Source of the DNA: Paenibacillus anaericanus
Lineage (GTDB): Bacteria; Bacillota; Bacilli; Paenibacillales; Paenibacillaceae
Length of the DNA: 64,000 bases
Reading direction: 5' to 3'
Assembly (NCBI RefSeq): GCF_003994475.1
Contig: NZ_RZNY01000003.1
Location: forward strand, 124,001 to 188,000
The notes below the pieces were generated by a model. The model saw only the letters and a program-made list of their open reading frames with translations, was not told where the DNA came from and searched no databases. This document shows positions 25,624 through 33,244 of this stretch, in pieces. Made by a program: the position numbers and the translations under genes. Each line of letters starts with the position of its first letter. Positions within the stretch are counted from its first letter, which is position 1.

Positions 25624-26313
25624 CTAGCTCCACGACCCATACATGCTAAATACCTCGTTAAAATAGGGGACGATGTCCCGTGAAACTTGCTCCACTGTGA
25701 ATGGAAGTCCAGTGACATCCTCAAGTGATGTCACTCCATATTGCTCAATGCCACAGGGAATGATGCCCTGAAAGCCATCCGCTTGAATGCCCGCTTTGAT
25801 ATTAAAAGCGAATCCGTGACTGGCGATAAATCCTTTCCTGTGGCGGCACTTATTAAACTTCACGCCGATGGCTGCGATCTTCGTATCCCCGATCCAAACC
25901 CCGGTGTATTTCGGTTTTCTAGATCCGTCAACTCCGAACAATCTCAAGTAATTAATGATTACTTGTTCCAGCTCTCGTAAATACCCGTGTAAATCTAAGC
26001 CTTTCGTACCATCAAGCCACAATAAGGGATAACCCACAAGTTGCCCTGGTCCATGATATGTAATATCTCCACCTCGATCGATTTCAAACAACGCTATTCC
26101 CTGCTCCTGCAACTCTTTTGAACTAAGCAGCAAATGCTCAGGATGACGCTGTGAACCGATAGTATATGTTGGTGGATGCTGAAGAAGCAGCAGGTGTTCC
26201 TGCTGCTGACCTTCATCGATGGCTTTTACGAGCATCTTCTGCATTTCCCAAGCTTCCCCGTATTCCATCATCGGAAAATAGCGGATTTGCAAGGACTTCG
26301 TCATGCCGTTCAT
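25624..26313 (-). CDS. lipB: Lipoyl(octanoyl) transferase LipB
   Basis: This 229-residue enzyme moves octanoate from acyl carrier protein to lipoyl domains. Motifs are RGGDITYHGPGQLVGYPL (80-97), a lysine at 145 (TKIAAIG) and a catalytic cysteine at 187 (IIPCGI), matching the K/C pair of E. coli LipB. B. subtilis instead uses the unrelated LipM/LipL system. The start may be ATG 26313 or the third downstream codon (26304); both have weak sites. It lies 51 nt after the E2 gene whose lipoyl domain it would modify. Confidence 0.93.
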   Translation of the reverse strand: MNGMTKSLQIRYFPMMEYGEAWEMQKMLVKAIDEGQQQEHLLLLQHPPTYTIGSQRHPEHLLLSSKELQEQGIALFEIDRGGDITYHGPGQLVGYPLLWLDGTKGLDLHGYLRELEQVIINYLRLFGVDGSRKPKYTGVWIGDTKIAAIGVKFNKCRHRKGFIASHGFAFNIKAGIQADGFQGIIPCGIEQYGVTSLEDVTGLPFTVEQVSRDIVPYFNEVFSMYGSWS

Positions 26314-26364
26314 CGCCTCATCTCTAAATATCGCGGAGAAGGGATTTCATAATCCGCTGATCGA

Positions 26365-27714
26365 TTAATATACCTGAGTATCCAGAGAATAGCTCTCCAT
26401 ATTATCTTTCACACGCTGCATAAAACGTCCACATATGACACCATCCAAAATCCGATGATCAAGTGACAAACACATATTGGCCATCGAACGAACCCCAATC
26501 ATATCGTTAATAACCACAGGTCTCTTCACAATAGATTCAAATGTAAGTATAGCAGCCTGCGGATAATTAATGATCGGTTGAGTCAAAATAGAACCAAAAG
26601 ATCCCGTGTTATTAACGGTAAACGTTCCACCCTGCATATCGTCTAGCTTCAGCTTACCCGCACGAACCTTACTAGCAAGATCCTCGATTTCCCGGGCAAG
26701 ACCAGCGATATTTTTCTGATCTGCTTTTTTGATGACTGGAGTCATAACCGAATCTTCTGTACCTACAGCAAGTGAGATATTGATGTCCCGCTTAACAATA
26801 ATCTTATCTACTGCCCAAACAGAGTTCATAATTGGATAATCTTTGATCGCACCAACAACAGCCTTCATTAGGAAGGCTAAATAGGTTAGGTTTACGCCTT
26901 CTTTTTTCATAAAATCATGTTTCAACTTATTCCGGAGCTGAACCAGATTCGTCACATCAACCTCGATCATCATCCAGCCATGCGGGATCTCCGATACACT
27001 CTGACGCATACGCGTAGCAATCGTGTTACGAATAGGTGTCACATCAATGAAATGTTCGTTGTGATTCCCTTCCTCAATCTCAATAGTTGGAATTCTAGGA
27101 GGCTCTGTTAAATGCAGTCCGGAATGACGAACAGGCTCTTCAACTACCTTCTTGGGCTCAAATGCTGCAGGTTGTGGTGTGACTTGCTGATTAAGCTGCT
27201 GTGCAGACGAAGGAGTTATTCCTGATGCATTAGTTGAAGTTACTCCGCCTCCGTCAATATAGGCCTGTACGTCCTTACGCGTAATTCGTCCGCCGAGACC
27301 ACTACCTGGAATATCTTGCAGATTGAGACCGTGTTGTGCAGCAAGTGTCAATACTGCCGGTGAATAACGGCTTCGCTGATTATCTTCTGTGGTCTCTGCA
27401 GAATGAGCACTGTTCTTTGCTTCAGCAGAATTGGCATTTGAGCTCGATTCCACACCAGTAGTTGCCGTCTCAATCCGACAAATAACAGTTCCAACCTGAA
27501 TCTCTTGACCTTCCTCTGCAAGCAACTCTCCCATCACCCCATCTAGGGTCGAAGGAATTTCTGCGTTAACTTTATCCGTGATTACTTCACAGATCGGTTC
27601 GTATTGTTCTACTGGATCGCCCGGCTTCTTCAACCATTTTCCAATCGTAGCAGATACAAGTGATTCCGCAAGTTGAGGCATTGTAACATCGGTTAAAATT
27701 TTATTTGATGGCAT
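26365..27714 (-). CDS. bkdB: Branched-chain 2-oxoacid dehydrogenase E2 (lipoamide acyltransferase)
   Basis: This 449-residue acyltransferase core has a lipoyl domain with K48 in EVITDKVNAEIP, an alanine/serine/glutamine-rich linker, a peripheral-subunit-binding domain (116-153, RYSPAVLTLAAQHG) and a catalytic domain ending in DHRILDG (419-425, H420 active). It transfers branched acyl groups to CoA, which supplies primers for iso and anteiso fatty acids. ATG 27714 has GGGAGTG upstream. It is 17 nt after E1 beta. Branched-chain rather than pyruvate specificity is inferred from similarity and synteny with the B. subtilis bkd locus. Confidence 0.9.
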   Translation of the reverse strand: MPSNKILTDVTMPQLAESLVSATIGKWLKKPGDPVEQYEPICEVITDKVNAEIPSTLDGVMGELLAEEGQEIQVGTVICRIETATTGVESSSNANSAEAKNSAHSAETTEDNQRSRYSPAVLTLAAQHGLNLQDIPGSGLGGRITRKDVQAYIDGGGVTSTNASGITPSSAQQLNQQVTPQPAAFEPKKVVEEPVRHSGLHLTEPPRIPTIEIEEGNHNEHFIDVTPIRNTIATRMRQSVSEIPHGWMMIEVDVTNLVQLRNKLKHDFMKKEGVNLTYLAFLMKAVVGAIKDYPIMNSVWAVDKIIVKRDINISLAVGTEDSVMTPVIKKADQKNIAGLAREIEDLASKVRAGKLKLDDMQGGTFTVNNTGSFGSILTQPIINYPQAAILTFESIVKRPVVINDMIGVRSMANMCLSLDHRILDGVICGRFMQRVKDNMESYSLDTQVY

Positions 27715-27731
27715 ATTCTTGTCACTCCCAA

Positions 27732-28718
27732 TTAGTAAAGCGCCAACTGTAACATGGCCTCTTTAACTTTATCTTTGTTGAGCATAAAGAACTTCTCCAT
27801 TGGAGGACTGATCGGCATCGCTGGTACATCCGGTCCGCACAAACGCTGAATTGGTGCATCAAGATCGAATAGGCACTCCTCCGAAATAATCGCAGAAACC
27901 TCAGCACCAACGCCACCCGTTTTATTATCCTCGTGGACGATTAGCACTTTACCAGTTTTACGAGCTGATTCAACAATGGCTGCATGGTCCAGCGGCTGTA
28001 GTGTACGGAGGTCTAGGACATGGGCAGTAATTCCCTGCTCCTTTTCCAATTCTCCCGCAGCCTGCATAATAAAATGTAGTGGAAGACTGTAGCTGATCAC
28101 TGTGATATCAGAACCTTCTCGTAACACATTTGCCTTACCAATCGGTACGATGTAATCATCCTCTGGAACATCTTCTTTAATCAGTTTGTAGCATTTCTTA
28201 TTCTCGAAGAACAACACAGGATCAGGATCCCGAACTGCCGCCTTGAGCAACCCTTTGGCATCATAAGCTGAATAAGGGGCGATGATCTTCAGTCCTGGTG
28301 TACCAAAGAAAATCGATTCTGCACATTGAGAATGGTATAATCCACCGAAAATCCCGCCGCCAATAGGTGCACGGACGACCAAAGGACAGTTCCAATCATT
28401 ATTGGAACGATAGCGAATCTTTGCCGCCTCGCTGATAATCTGATTTGTTGCTGGAAGCATAAAGTCAGAATATTGCATCTCTGCAATGGGCTTCATTCCA
28501 TACATCGCTGCTCCAATCGCCACTCCAGCAATTGCAGATTCTGCCAGTGGTGTATCCATTACACGTTGTTCGCCGAACTGCTCCTGCAAACCTTTCGTCG
28601 TCGTGAATACTCCACCTTTGACACCAATATCTTCTCCCAATAAAAATACGTTCTCGTCGCGTTCCATTTCCTCTTTCATCGCAAGGCGAATGGCGTCGAT
28701 ATACTCCATAACTGGCAT
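27732..28718 (-). CDS. bkdAB: 2-oxoacid dehydrogenase E1 component, beta subunit
   Basis: This 328-residue transketolase-like subunit completes the thiamine-pyrophosphate site with E1 alpha. Typical features are MEYIDAIRLAMKEEMERDE at the start, LLGEDIGVKGGVF (about 26-38), and MDTPLAESAIAGVAIGAAMYG (about 54-74). It decarboxylates branched-chain 2-oxoacids from valine, leucine and isoleucine. Its ATG immediately follows the TAA of E1 alpha, with GGGGAGGG 6-9 nt upstream, so the two are coupled and made in equal amounts. Confidence 0.93.
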   Translation of the reverse strand: MPVMEYIDAIRLAMKEEMERDENVFLLGEDIGVKGGVFTTTKGLQEQFGEQRVMDTPLAESAIAGVAIGAAMYGMKPIAEMQYSDFMLPATNQIISEAAKIRYRSNNDWNCPLVVRAPIGGGIFGGLYHSQCAESIFFGTPGLKIIAPYSAYDAKGLLKAAVRDPDPVLFFENKKCYKLIKEDVPEDDYIVPIGKANVLREGSDITVISYSLPLHFIMQAAGELEKEQGITAHVLDLRTLQPLDHAAIVESARKTGKVLIVHEDNKTGGVGAEVSAIISEECLFDLDAPIQRLCGPDVPAMPISPPMEKFFMLNKDKVKEAMLQLALY

Positions 28719-29747
28719 TTATTGACCCTCCCCTTCGCTGTCAGCGTAAACATGTAATAACGTATCTTCCGGCTTTGGAAACGGCGCTTTATCAGCCGAA
28801 TCAATCGCTTCTTTTACATGCTTAGTTAATTCCTTGTTCAATTCCTCGTCCTTCGCTTCATCCCATAGATCGCATTGGATCAGATAGGACTTCAGTTTCG
28901 GGATTCCGTCTTTCTTCCAGTTCTCATCGACTTCTTCCTTCGTCCGATAAGCCAAATCGTTATCCGAGGTCGTATGTGGTGACAGTCGGTACATCACGGA
29001 TTCGATTAAAGTTGGTCCTTCACCACGTATTGCGCGTTCACGTGCTTCCTTGACAACACGATATACCTCTAAAGCATCGTTCCCGTCCACCTCAACTCCA
29101 GGGAAACCATAACCCTTAGCACGGTCATACACTCTGCCACCAAGCTGTTTACTAACCGGTACCGAAATCGCATATTGGTTATTTTCACACATGAAAATGA
29201 CCGGCAGCTTCTGCACACCAGCAAAGTTCAATCCTTCGTGAAAATCACCTTGGTTACTGGAACCTTCACCAAAAGTAACAAAGGAGACGATGTCTTCACC
29301 CTTCATTTTGGCAGCTAATGCCACACCAACTGCATGTGGTACCTGTGTCGTCACTGGACTAGATCCGGTAACAATCCGTAGTCGTTTGCTGCCGAAGTGA
29401 CCCGGCATCTGCCGTCCACCACTGTTTGGATCTTCCGCTTTAGCGAAAGCCGACAGCATGAGTTCTCTCACTGTCATGCCGACAGAAAGAACAAAGCCGT
29501 AATCACGGTAATACGGTAGGAAATAATCGCGTTCTCGATCCAGAGCAAACGCTGCTGCTACCTGCGTAGCCTCCTGTCCAATACCCGAAACGTGAAAATT
29601 GATCTTACCTGCCCGTTGTAATAACAGGTTAAGCTCATCGAACTTCCGTGCAAGCAGCATATATCTGTACATGTCCACCACTTCGGTGTCCGATAATCCG
29701 AGCTGCTCATGTTTATGTTTGGTTTGTGTTAAACTTTTTGCGTTCAT
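28719..29747 (-). CDS. bkdAA: 2-oxoacid dehydrogenase E1 component, alpha subunit
   Basis: This 342-residue thiamine-pyrophosphate enzyme subunit has the GDG..N-type cofactor loop at 160-190 (GEGSSNQGDFHEG...CENNQY). The E1 alpha phosphorylation-loop-like YRLSPHTTSDND lies near 255. ATG 29747 has a perfect AAGGAGG 8 nt upstream. The TTG 18 nt further up lies on that site and is rejected. A 122-nt gap separates it from the E3 gene, long enough for a promoter, although none is convincing. Confidence 0.93.
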   Translation of the reverse strand: MNAKSLTQTKHKHEQLGLSDTEVVDMYRYMLLARKFDELNLLLQRAGKINFHVSGIGQEATQVAAAFALDRERDYFLPYYRDYGFVLSVGMTVRELMLSAFAKAEDPNSGGRQMPGHFGSKRLRIVTGSSPVTTQVPHAVGVALAAKMKGEDIVSFVTFGEGSSNQGDFHEGLNFAGVQKLPVIFMCENNQYAISVPVSKQLGGRVYDRAKGYGFPGVEVDGNDALEVYRVVKEARERAIRGEGPTLIESVMYRLSPHTTSDNDLAYRTKEEVDENWKKDGIPKLKSYLIQCDLWDEAKDEELNKELTKHVKEAIDSADKAPFPKPEDTLLHVYADSEGEGQ

Positions 29748-29869
29748 GGGAGTTACCTCCTTCAATTAGAACCCATATTCTTAATTATATGCCTCATCTT
29801 AAAACCTGGTACTAAGACTTGGGTTAACCTCATTATAATCTCTTTCTCCGCAAAAAGAAAATAATACTT

Positions 29870-31291
29870 TTAGATACCAATAGCGTGTCCGTCTACTGCT
29901 AAGGCAGCTTCACCAATGATTTCAGAAAGGGATGGATGTGCGAACACGGCTTGTCCGATTTCCCATGGTGTTGCGTCAAGGAGTTGGGCTAGCGAAGCAC
30001 CACTGATCAACTCAGTTACATGGGCTCCGATCATATGAACCCCAACAATATCATTAGTGTTTGCATCAGACAGTATTTTTACAAATCCGTCTCGTTCCCC
30101 TAGTATTAACGCTTTACCAATTGCTGAGAAAGGGACCTTACCTACCTTGATCTCGCGTCCCTGTTCACGTGCTTCCTTCTCCGTTATTCCAACGGAAGCT
30201 ACTTCAGGACGTGTATACACGCAGCGAGGTACATGATGAACGTTATAACCATGAGCAGATTCCTCTGCCAAATGATTGACGGCAACCAGACCTTCATGGC
30301 TAGCAACATGCGCTAACTGCAAACCACCAATGCAATCACCAATAGCGTATATATGCGGCTCCGTCGTCTGCATGGACTCGTTAACTCGGATGAAGCCATT
30401 TTCTAAGGCAATATCTGTATTCTCAAGTCCAATGTTCTCCACATTAGCCTGACGTCCGATGGAGAGCAGCAACTTGTCTGCTTGTAAATCAATGAGTTCT
30501 TCGCCACGTTTGGCTGAGATATGTACTAAATTATCTTGTACATCGAAAGTATCTGTTAGCACACTCACACCGGTCAACACTGCAACGCCTCGGCGTTGAA
30601 GCTGTTTCTGTAACTCACGAGCAACTTCCTCGTCTTCAGTTGGCAATAATTGCTTCGCAGCTTCCACGATGGTGACCTGTACACCAAAATCATTCAATAA
30701 TGACGCCCACTCAACACCAATCACTCCACCACCAACAATTAGTATCGAGGCAGGGAGTTCTTCCATTTTAAGCGCTTCGTCACTGCTTAATATATACATC
30801 CCGTCTGGCGTTAATCCTGGTAATGTTCGTGGACGAGATCCAGTAGCGATGATCAAATGTGTCGGAAGAATGGTTTCCATCTCTCCATCACTTAATTCAA
30901 CAGCAACCGCACCACTCTTAGGCGAAAAAATAGAAGGTCCCGTAACGCGTCCCTTACCTTGAACAACTTGTATTTTATTCTTACTCATCAAATATTGGAC
31001 CCCTTTATGAAGCTGATCCACAATTCCCTGCTTTCGCTCCTGAACCTTCGGGAACACGAGGGAAATTCCTTCCGCTTGTATACCATAACTAGCACTATCC
31101 TTCATCTGAGCGAACAGTTCTGCACTGCGTAGTAATGCTTTACTGGGAATACATCCCCTGTGTAAACATGTCCCTCCGAGCTTGTCCTGTTCGATAATTA
31201 CAACTTTCTTCCCTAGTTGAGCCGCGCGGATAGCCGCAACATATCCTCCGGTACCTCCACCAAGAACTGCTACGTCGCATGAAATTGTCAT
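29870..31291 (-). CDS. lpdV: Dihydrolipoyl dehydrogenase (E3)
   Basis: This 473-residue flavoprotein reoxidises dihydrolipoamide with NAD. The FAD-binding VAVLGGGTGGYVAA is at 8-21, the redox disulfide C42-C47 lies in GGTCLHRGCIPSKALL, the NAD motif VGGGVIGVEWASLL is near 180-193, and the C-terminal active-site base is HAHPSLSE-like (FAHPSLSEIIGEA, near 449). It is the first gene of a lpd-bkdAA-bkdAB-bkdB-lipB run. The B. subtilis ptb, bcd and buk genes and the regulator bkdR are missing here. Confidence 0.93.
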   Translation of the reverse strand: MTISCDVAVLGGGTGGYVAAIRAAQLGKKVVIIEQDKLGGTCLHRGCIPSKALLRSAELFAQMKDSASYGIQAEGISLVFPKVQERKQGIVDQLHKGVQYLMSKNKIQVVQGKGRVTGPSIFSPKSGAVAVELSDGEMETILPTHLIIATGSRPRTLPGLTPDGMYILSSDEALKMEELPASILIVGGGVIGVEWASLLNDFGVQVTIVEAAKQLLPTEDEEVARELQKQLQRRGVAVLTGVSVLTDTFDVQDNLVHISAKRGEELIDLQADKLLLSIGRQANVENIGLENTDIALENGFIRVNESMQTTEPHIYAIGDCIGGLQLAHVASHEGLVAVNHLAEESAHGYNVHHVPRCVYTRPEVASVGITEKEAREQGREIKVGKVPFSAIGKALILGERDGFVKILSDANTNDIVGVHMIGAHVTELISGASLAQLLDATPWEIGQAVFAHPSLSEIIGEAALAVDGHAIGI

Positions 31292-31340
31292 AACCTATCT
31301 CCACCCATTCCATTGAATAATCACTAGTATTTCGCCTCTT

Positions 31341-31368
31341 ATTGTACCTCGTTTTACAGCTATTACAA
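31341..31368 (-). promoter_or_regulatory. Possible sigma-A promoter of the bkd operon
   Basis: TTGTAA (31363-31368), a 16-bp spacer and TACAAT (31341-31346) lie 50 nt before lpdV. No sigma-54 (-24/-12) pattern is evident, in contrast to B. subtilis, where this pathway is SigL-dependent. The rest of the 259-nt divergent gap shows nothing clear. Confidence 0.4.
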
Positions 31369-31550
31369 ATATAAGGAACCAAATAGACAGAACTTCAAGA
31401 AAAAGTTATGATCAAATAGAACCATTCTTTCGCTGTCCTCATTTGGACGATTGCCTATCTCAGTGAGTAACAACAACCAAAGTATGCGATAAACATCGTC
31501 TTTCTTACATAAATCAAAAATTGCTTTTTATCAGGAAAGGAACCGTGTCT

Positions 31551-31823
31551 ATGAAATTAAAAACCTCCCGATTTATCGCAATTATCATCCTAGTCATCCC
31601 AGGAATCGCGGCCATGTATGGCTTTCTCAAGATGAAAGACGCCTTATTTCTATACTTAGCTAACCACGGTGATGACACACTAACCAGCATTTCGTTTGAC
31701 TGGCTGAATTTCATTATCGGCCTGCTGCTGTTTCTCTGTGGGATCAGTTTTCTAGCTGGATGGACCTTCTTTCGGGATCGCAAACGAAATTATGTGGGAC
31801 CCAGGTTCCGCAAGAAAGCATAA
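31551..31823 (+). CDS. yqzF: DUF2627 membrane protein (YqzF-like)
   Basis: This 90-residue protein has two membrane segments (about 8-26 and 50-72). A short loop contains MKDALFLYLANHGDD, and the C-terminus RDRKRNYVGPRFRKK is highly basic. It matches DUF2627/YqzF in length and pattern; function is unknown. In B. subtilis yqzF sits between the bkd locus and spo0A, as here. ATG 31551 has AAAGGAA upstream; a TTG 30 nt earlier is not supported. Confidence 0.8.
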   Translation: MKLKTSRFIAIIILVIPGIAAMYGFLKMKDALFLYLANHGDDTLTSISFDWLNFIIGLLLFLCGISFLAGWTFFRDRKRNYVGPRFRKKA

Positions 31824-31836
31824 ATATCTCCATACC

Positions 31837-31873
31837 AAAAACCTCTTCCGCTTAAATGCTGAAAGAGGTTTTT
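31837..31873. terminator. Bidirectional terminator after yqzF
   Basis: AAAAACCTCTT and AAGAGGTTTTT form a perfect 11-bp stem between convergent genes. Confidence 0.88.
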
Positions 31874-31876
31874 ATG

Positions 31877-32095
31877 TTACTCATAGAGTGCGTCCTTCAA
31901 TTTGCTAGACATCTTGGATTCATTCTTCGATGACACACGTAGTAATGTTCTACGCAGTCGACCATTCTCAGCTGTTAATGTTTCCACTTGTTCAATCAAT
32001 TGACGAATCACAACTTTATCTTGCTCAGGAATTTCTGTATGTTCAAGCAGTTGGTTATATTGTTCCAAGTTCACATCATCTGTATTTACTGACAT
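31877..32095 (-). CDS. Small coiled-coil protein, unknown function
   Basis: This 72-residue, charged, soluble protein has a predicted helical heptad stretch at about 25-50 (VVIRQLIEQVETLTAENGRLRR), which suggests a short coiled coil, with a basic segment after it. No family was recognised. The start at 32095 has CGGAGG 7 nt upstream, which supports it being a real gene. It stands alone and ends next to the bidirectional terminator. It could be a regulator or adaptor; that is speculation. Confidence 0.6.
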   Translation of the reverse strand: MSVNTDDVNLEQYNQLLEHTEIPEQDKVVIRQLIEQVETLTAENGRLRRTLLRVSSKNESKMSSKLKDALYE

Positions 32096-32213
32096 ACTGT
32101 ACCTCCGTTCAACTTAACCACATTTTTAGAATGAGTCTTTATTTTAACATATTTTCATCTTTCCACTATAACTATATAAGTCAAACTCACACCAACTTTG
32201 ATCCAGTACGACA

Positions 32214-32239
32214 GAAAAAAAGCCAACACGAAGGTTGAC
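32214..32239 (-). terminator. Terminator of the VOC gene
   Basis: GTCAAC pairs with GTTGGC (one G-U) across CTTCGT and is followed by seven T residues on the minus strand. Confidence 0.65.
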
Positions 32240-32264
32240 TTATTCTTTCGCTTTATTATGTGAT

Positions 32265-32645
32265 TTATTGTTTTTCCACAATTGCAAAGTAATTATTCTC
32301 ATTATCAGCAAAATTAAATACTCTTCCCGTAGGCATACTCACAATTTCTCCAACTGTAATATCTTTGTCCGAAAAATCTTTGTAAAGTTGGTCGAGGTTT
32401 TCCGAGTAAAACAATAATGAAGGTGTATTAAGATTCAATTCAGGTTGCATTTTAGCAATTAGTTCCTTGTTGTGGAGCACGATACTCGTCTCCGAATCTT
32501 TTGTAGGAGCTATTTCAATCCATCTCATACCATGGCCATTATCTTGATCAGCGATTAAGCTAAAGCCAACTTTTTCAGTCCAAAATTTCAATGTTTCCTC
32601 TTGGTTATTCACATATATCATAATTTGTCCAACTTTACTGATCAT
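32265..32645 (-). CDS. VOC-superfamily protein (glyoxalase/bleomycin-resistance fold)
   Basis: This 126-residue protein has two beta-alpha-beta-beta-beta modules: the first at about 4-57 (MIYVNNQEETLKFWTEKVGFSL), the second at about 75-123, ending FADNENNYFAIVE. The carboxyl-terminal glutamate context (NNYFAIVE) and the early histidine/glutamate positions could hold a metal, but the usual first-module histidine is not obvious. Such proteins act as lyases, dioxygenases or antibiotic-binding proteins; nothing here picks one. GGAGCG lies upstream of ATG 32645. Base composition is lower in GC than the flanking core genes. Confidence 0.75.
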   Translation of the reverse strand: MISKVGQIMIYVNNQEETLKFWTEKVGFSLIADQDNGHGMRWIEIAPTKDSETSIVLHNKELIAKMQPELNLNTPSLLFYSENLDQLYKDFSDKDITVGEIVSMPTGRVFNFADNENNYFAIVEKQ

Positions 32646-32759
32646 TGGCTTCGCTCCATTTCCGTATATATTAACATTAATATTAATATTTTAATTTTAA
32701 AACATTCCATTATATTTTAACATTAAAAATTACATTTACAAATAAGTCTGAAGAGAATC

Positions 32760-32987
32760 CTAGCCGAAACTTTTTCTCGCATCTACCTCATTATCAAATA
32801 GTCTACAACCCCAGAAGGTCATAGTATCCTTATTAAAATATCGTAGCTGCTTGTGTTTTTTATCTGTTTCCATAAAGTTGATACATGCCTCCCTAAAAGT
32901 TTCACCCTCAGCACATCCAAGGTAAGCGGCACCACAAATTTGTCTAGAATCAGCAAAACCCTCTGACCAAATTTCGAAACTCTTCAA
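32760..32987 (-). CDS. Small conserved protein with WSEGF and ARKSFG motifs
   Basis: This 75-residue protein begins MKSFEIWSEGFADSRQ if the TTG at 32987 is the start; AGGGAG lies 9 nt before that codon, whereas it abuts the ATG at 32996. The motifs are WSEGF, a central FREACINF, and the C-terminal TFWGCRLFDNEVDARKSFG. I recall small uncharacterised proteins of many bacteria sharing the WSEG and WGC.LF..E..ARKSFG pattern; no function is known to me. It is monocistronic in the accessory AT-rich stretch. Confidence 0.6.
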   Translation of the reverse strand: MKSFEIWSEGFADSRQICGAAYLGCAEGETFREACINFMETDKKHKQLRYFNKDTMTFWGCRLFDNEVDARKSFG

Positions 32988-33054
32988 ACAACACATCTCC
33001 CTAACGAATCAGTCATTTTATTACTTTACCACATTTTAAATACGACTAGAACGT

Positions 33055-33080
33055 AAAAAAGACGCCATCTAGGCAGGCGT
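33055..33080 (-). terminator. Orphan terminator on the minus strand
   Basis: ACGCC pairs with GGCGT and is followed by CTTTTTT on the minus strand. No intact gene feeds it; it directly follows the short remnant at 33090-33188. Confidence 0.6.
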
Positions 33081-33089
33081 GATCATGTT

Positions 33090-33188
33090 CTAAGTTGTAT
33101 TTTTCGATTTCACGCCCAACTTTAAAGTGAAATGATTGAAGTTGGTTGTAAACAGTGTTACTCTAACAACGGCAAACTCAAAATCCAT
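33090..33188 (-). pseudogene. Possible 3' remnant of a lost gene
   Basis: An open frame of 32 codons (ending LKLGVKSKNTT) runs up to a stop 10 nt before an orphan terminator. It has no ribosome binding site and no recognisable fold. The arrangement (short C-terminal-like frame plus terminator) suggests the tail of a gene whose 5' part was deleted when the ABC-F region was acquired. The family is unknown and chance is possible. Confidence 0.25.
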
Positions 33189-33244
33189 GTTCTGCAATAC
33201 ATCAAATAATAGTCACTATTTTAGTTATAAAGAAAGGTAATACT

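Noticed and set aside
31321..31551. Sigma-54 promoter for the bkd operon
   Set aside because: No GG-N10-GC (-24/-12) spacing was found on the relevant strand of the divergent gap.
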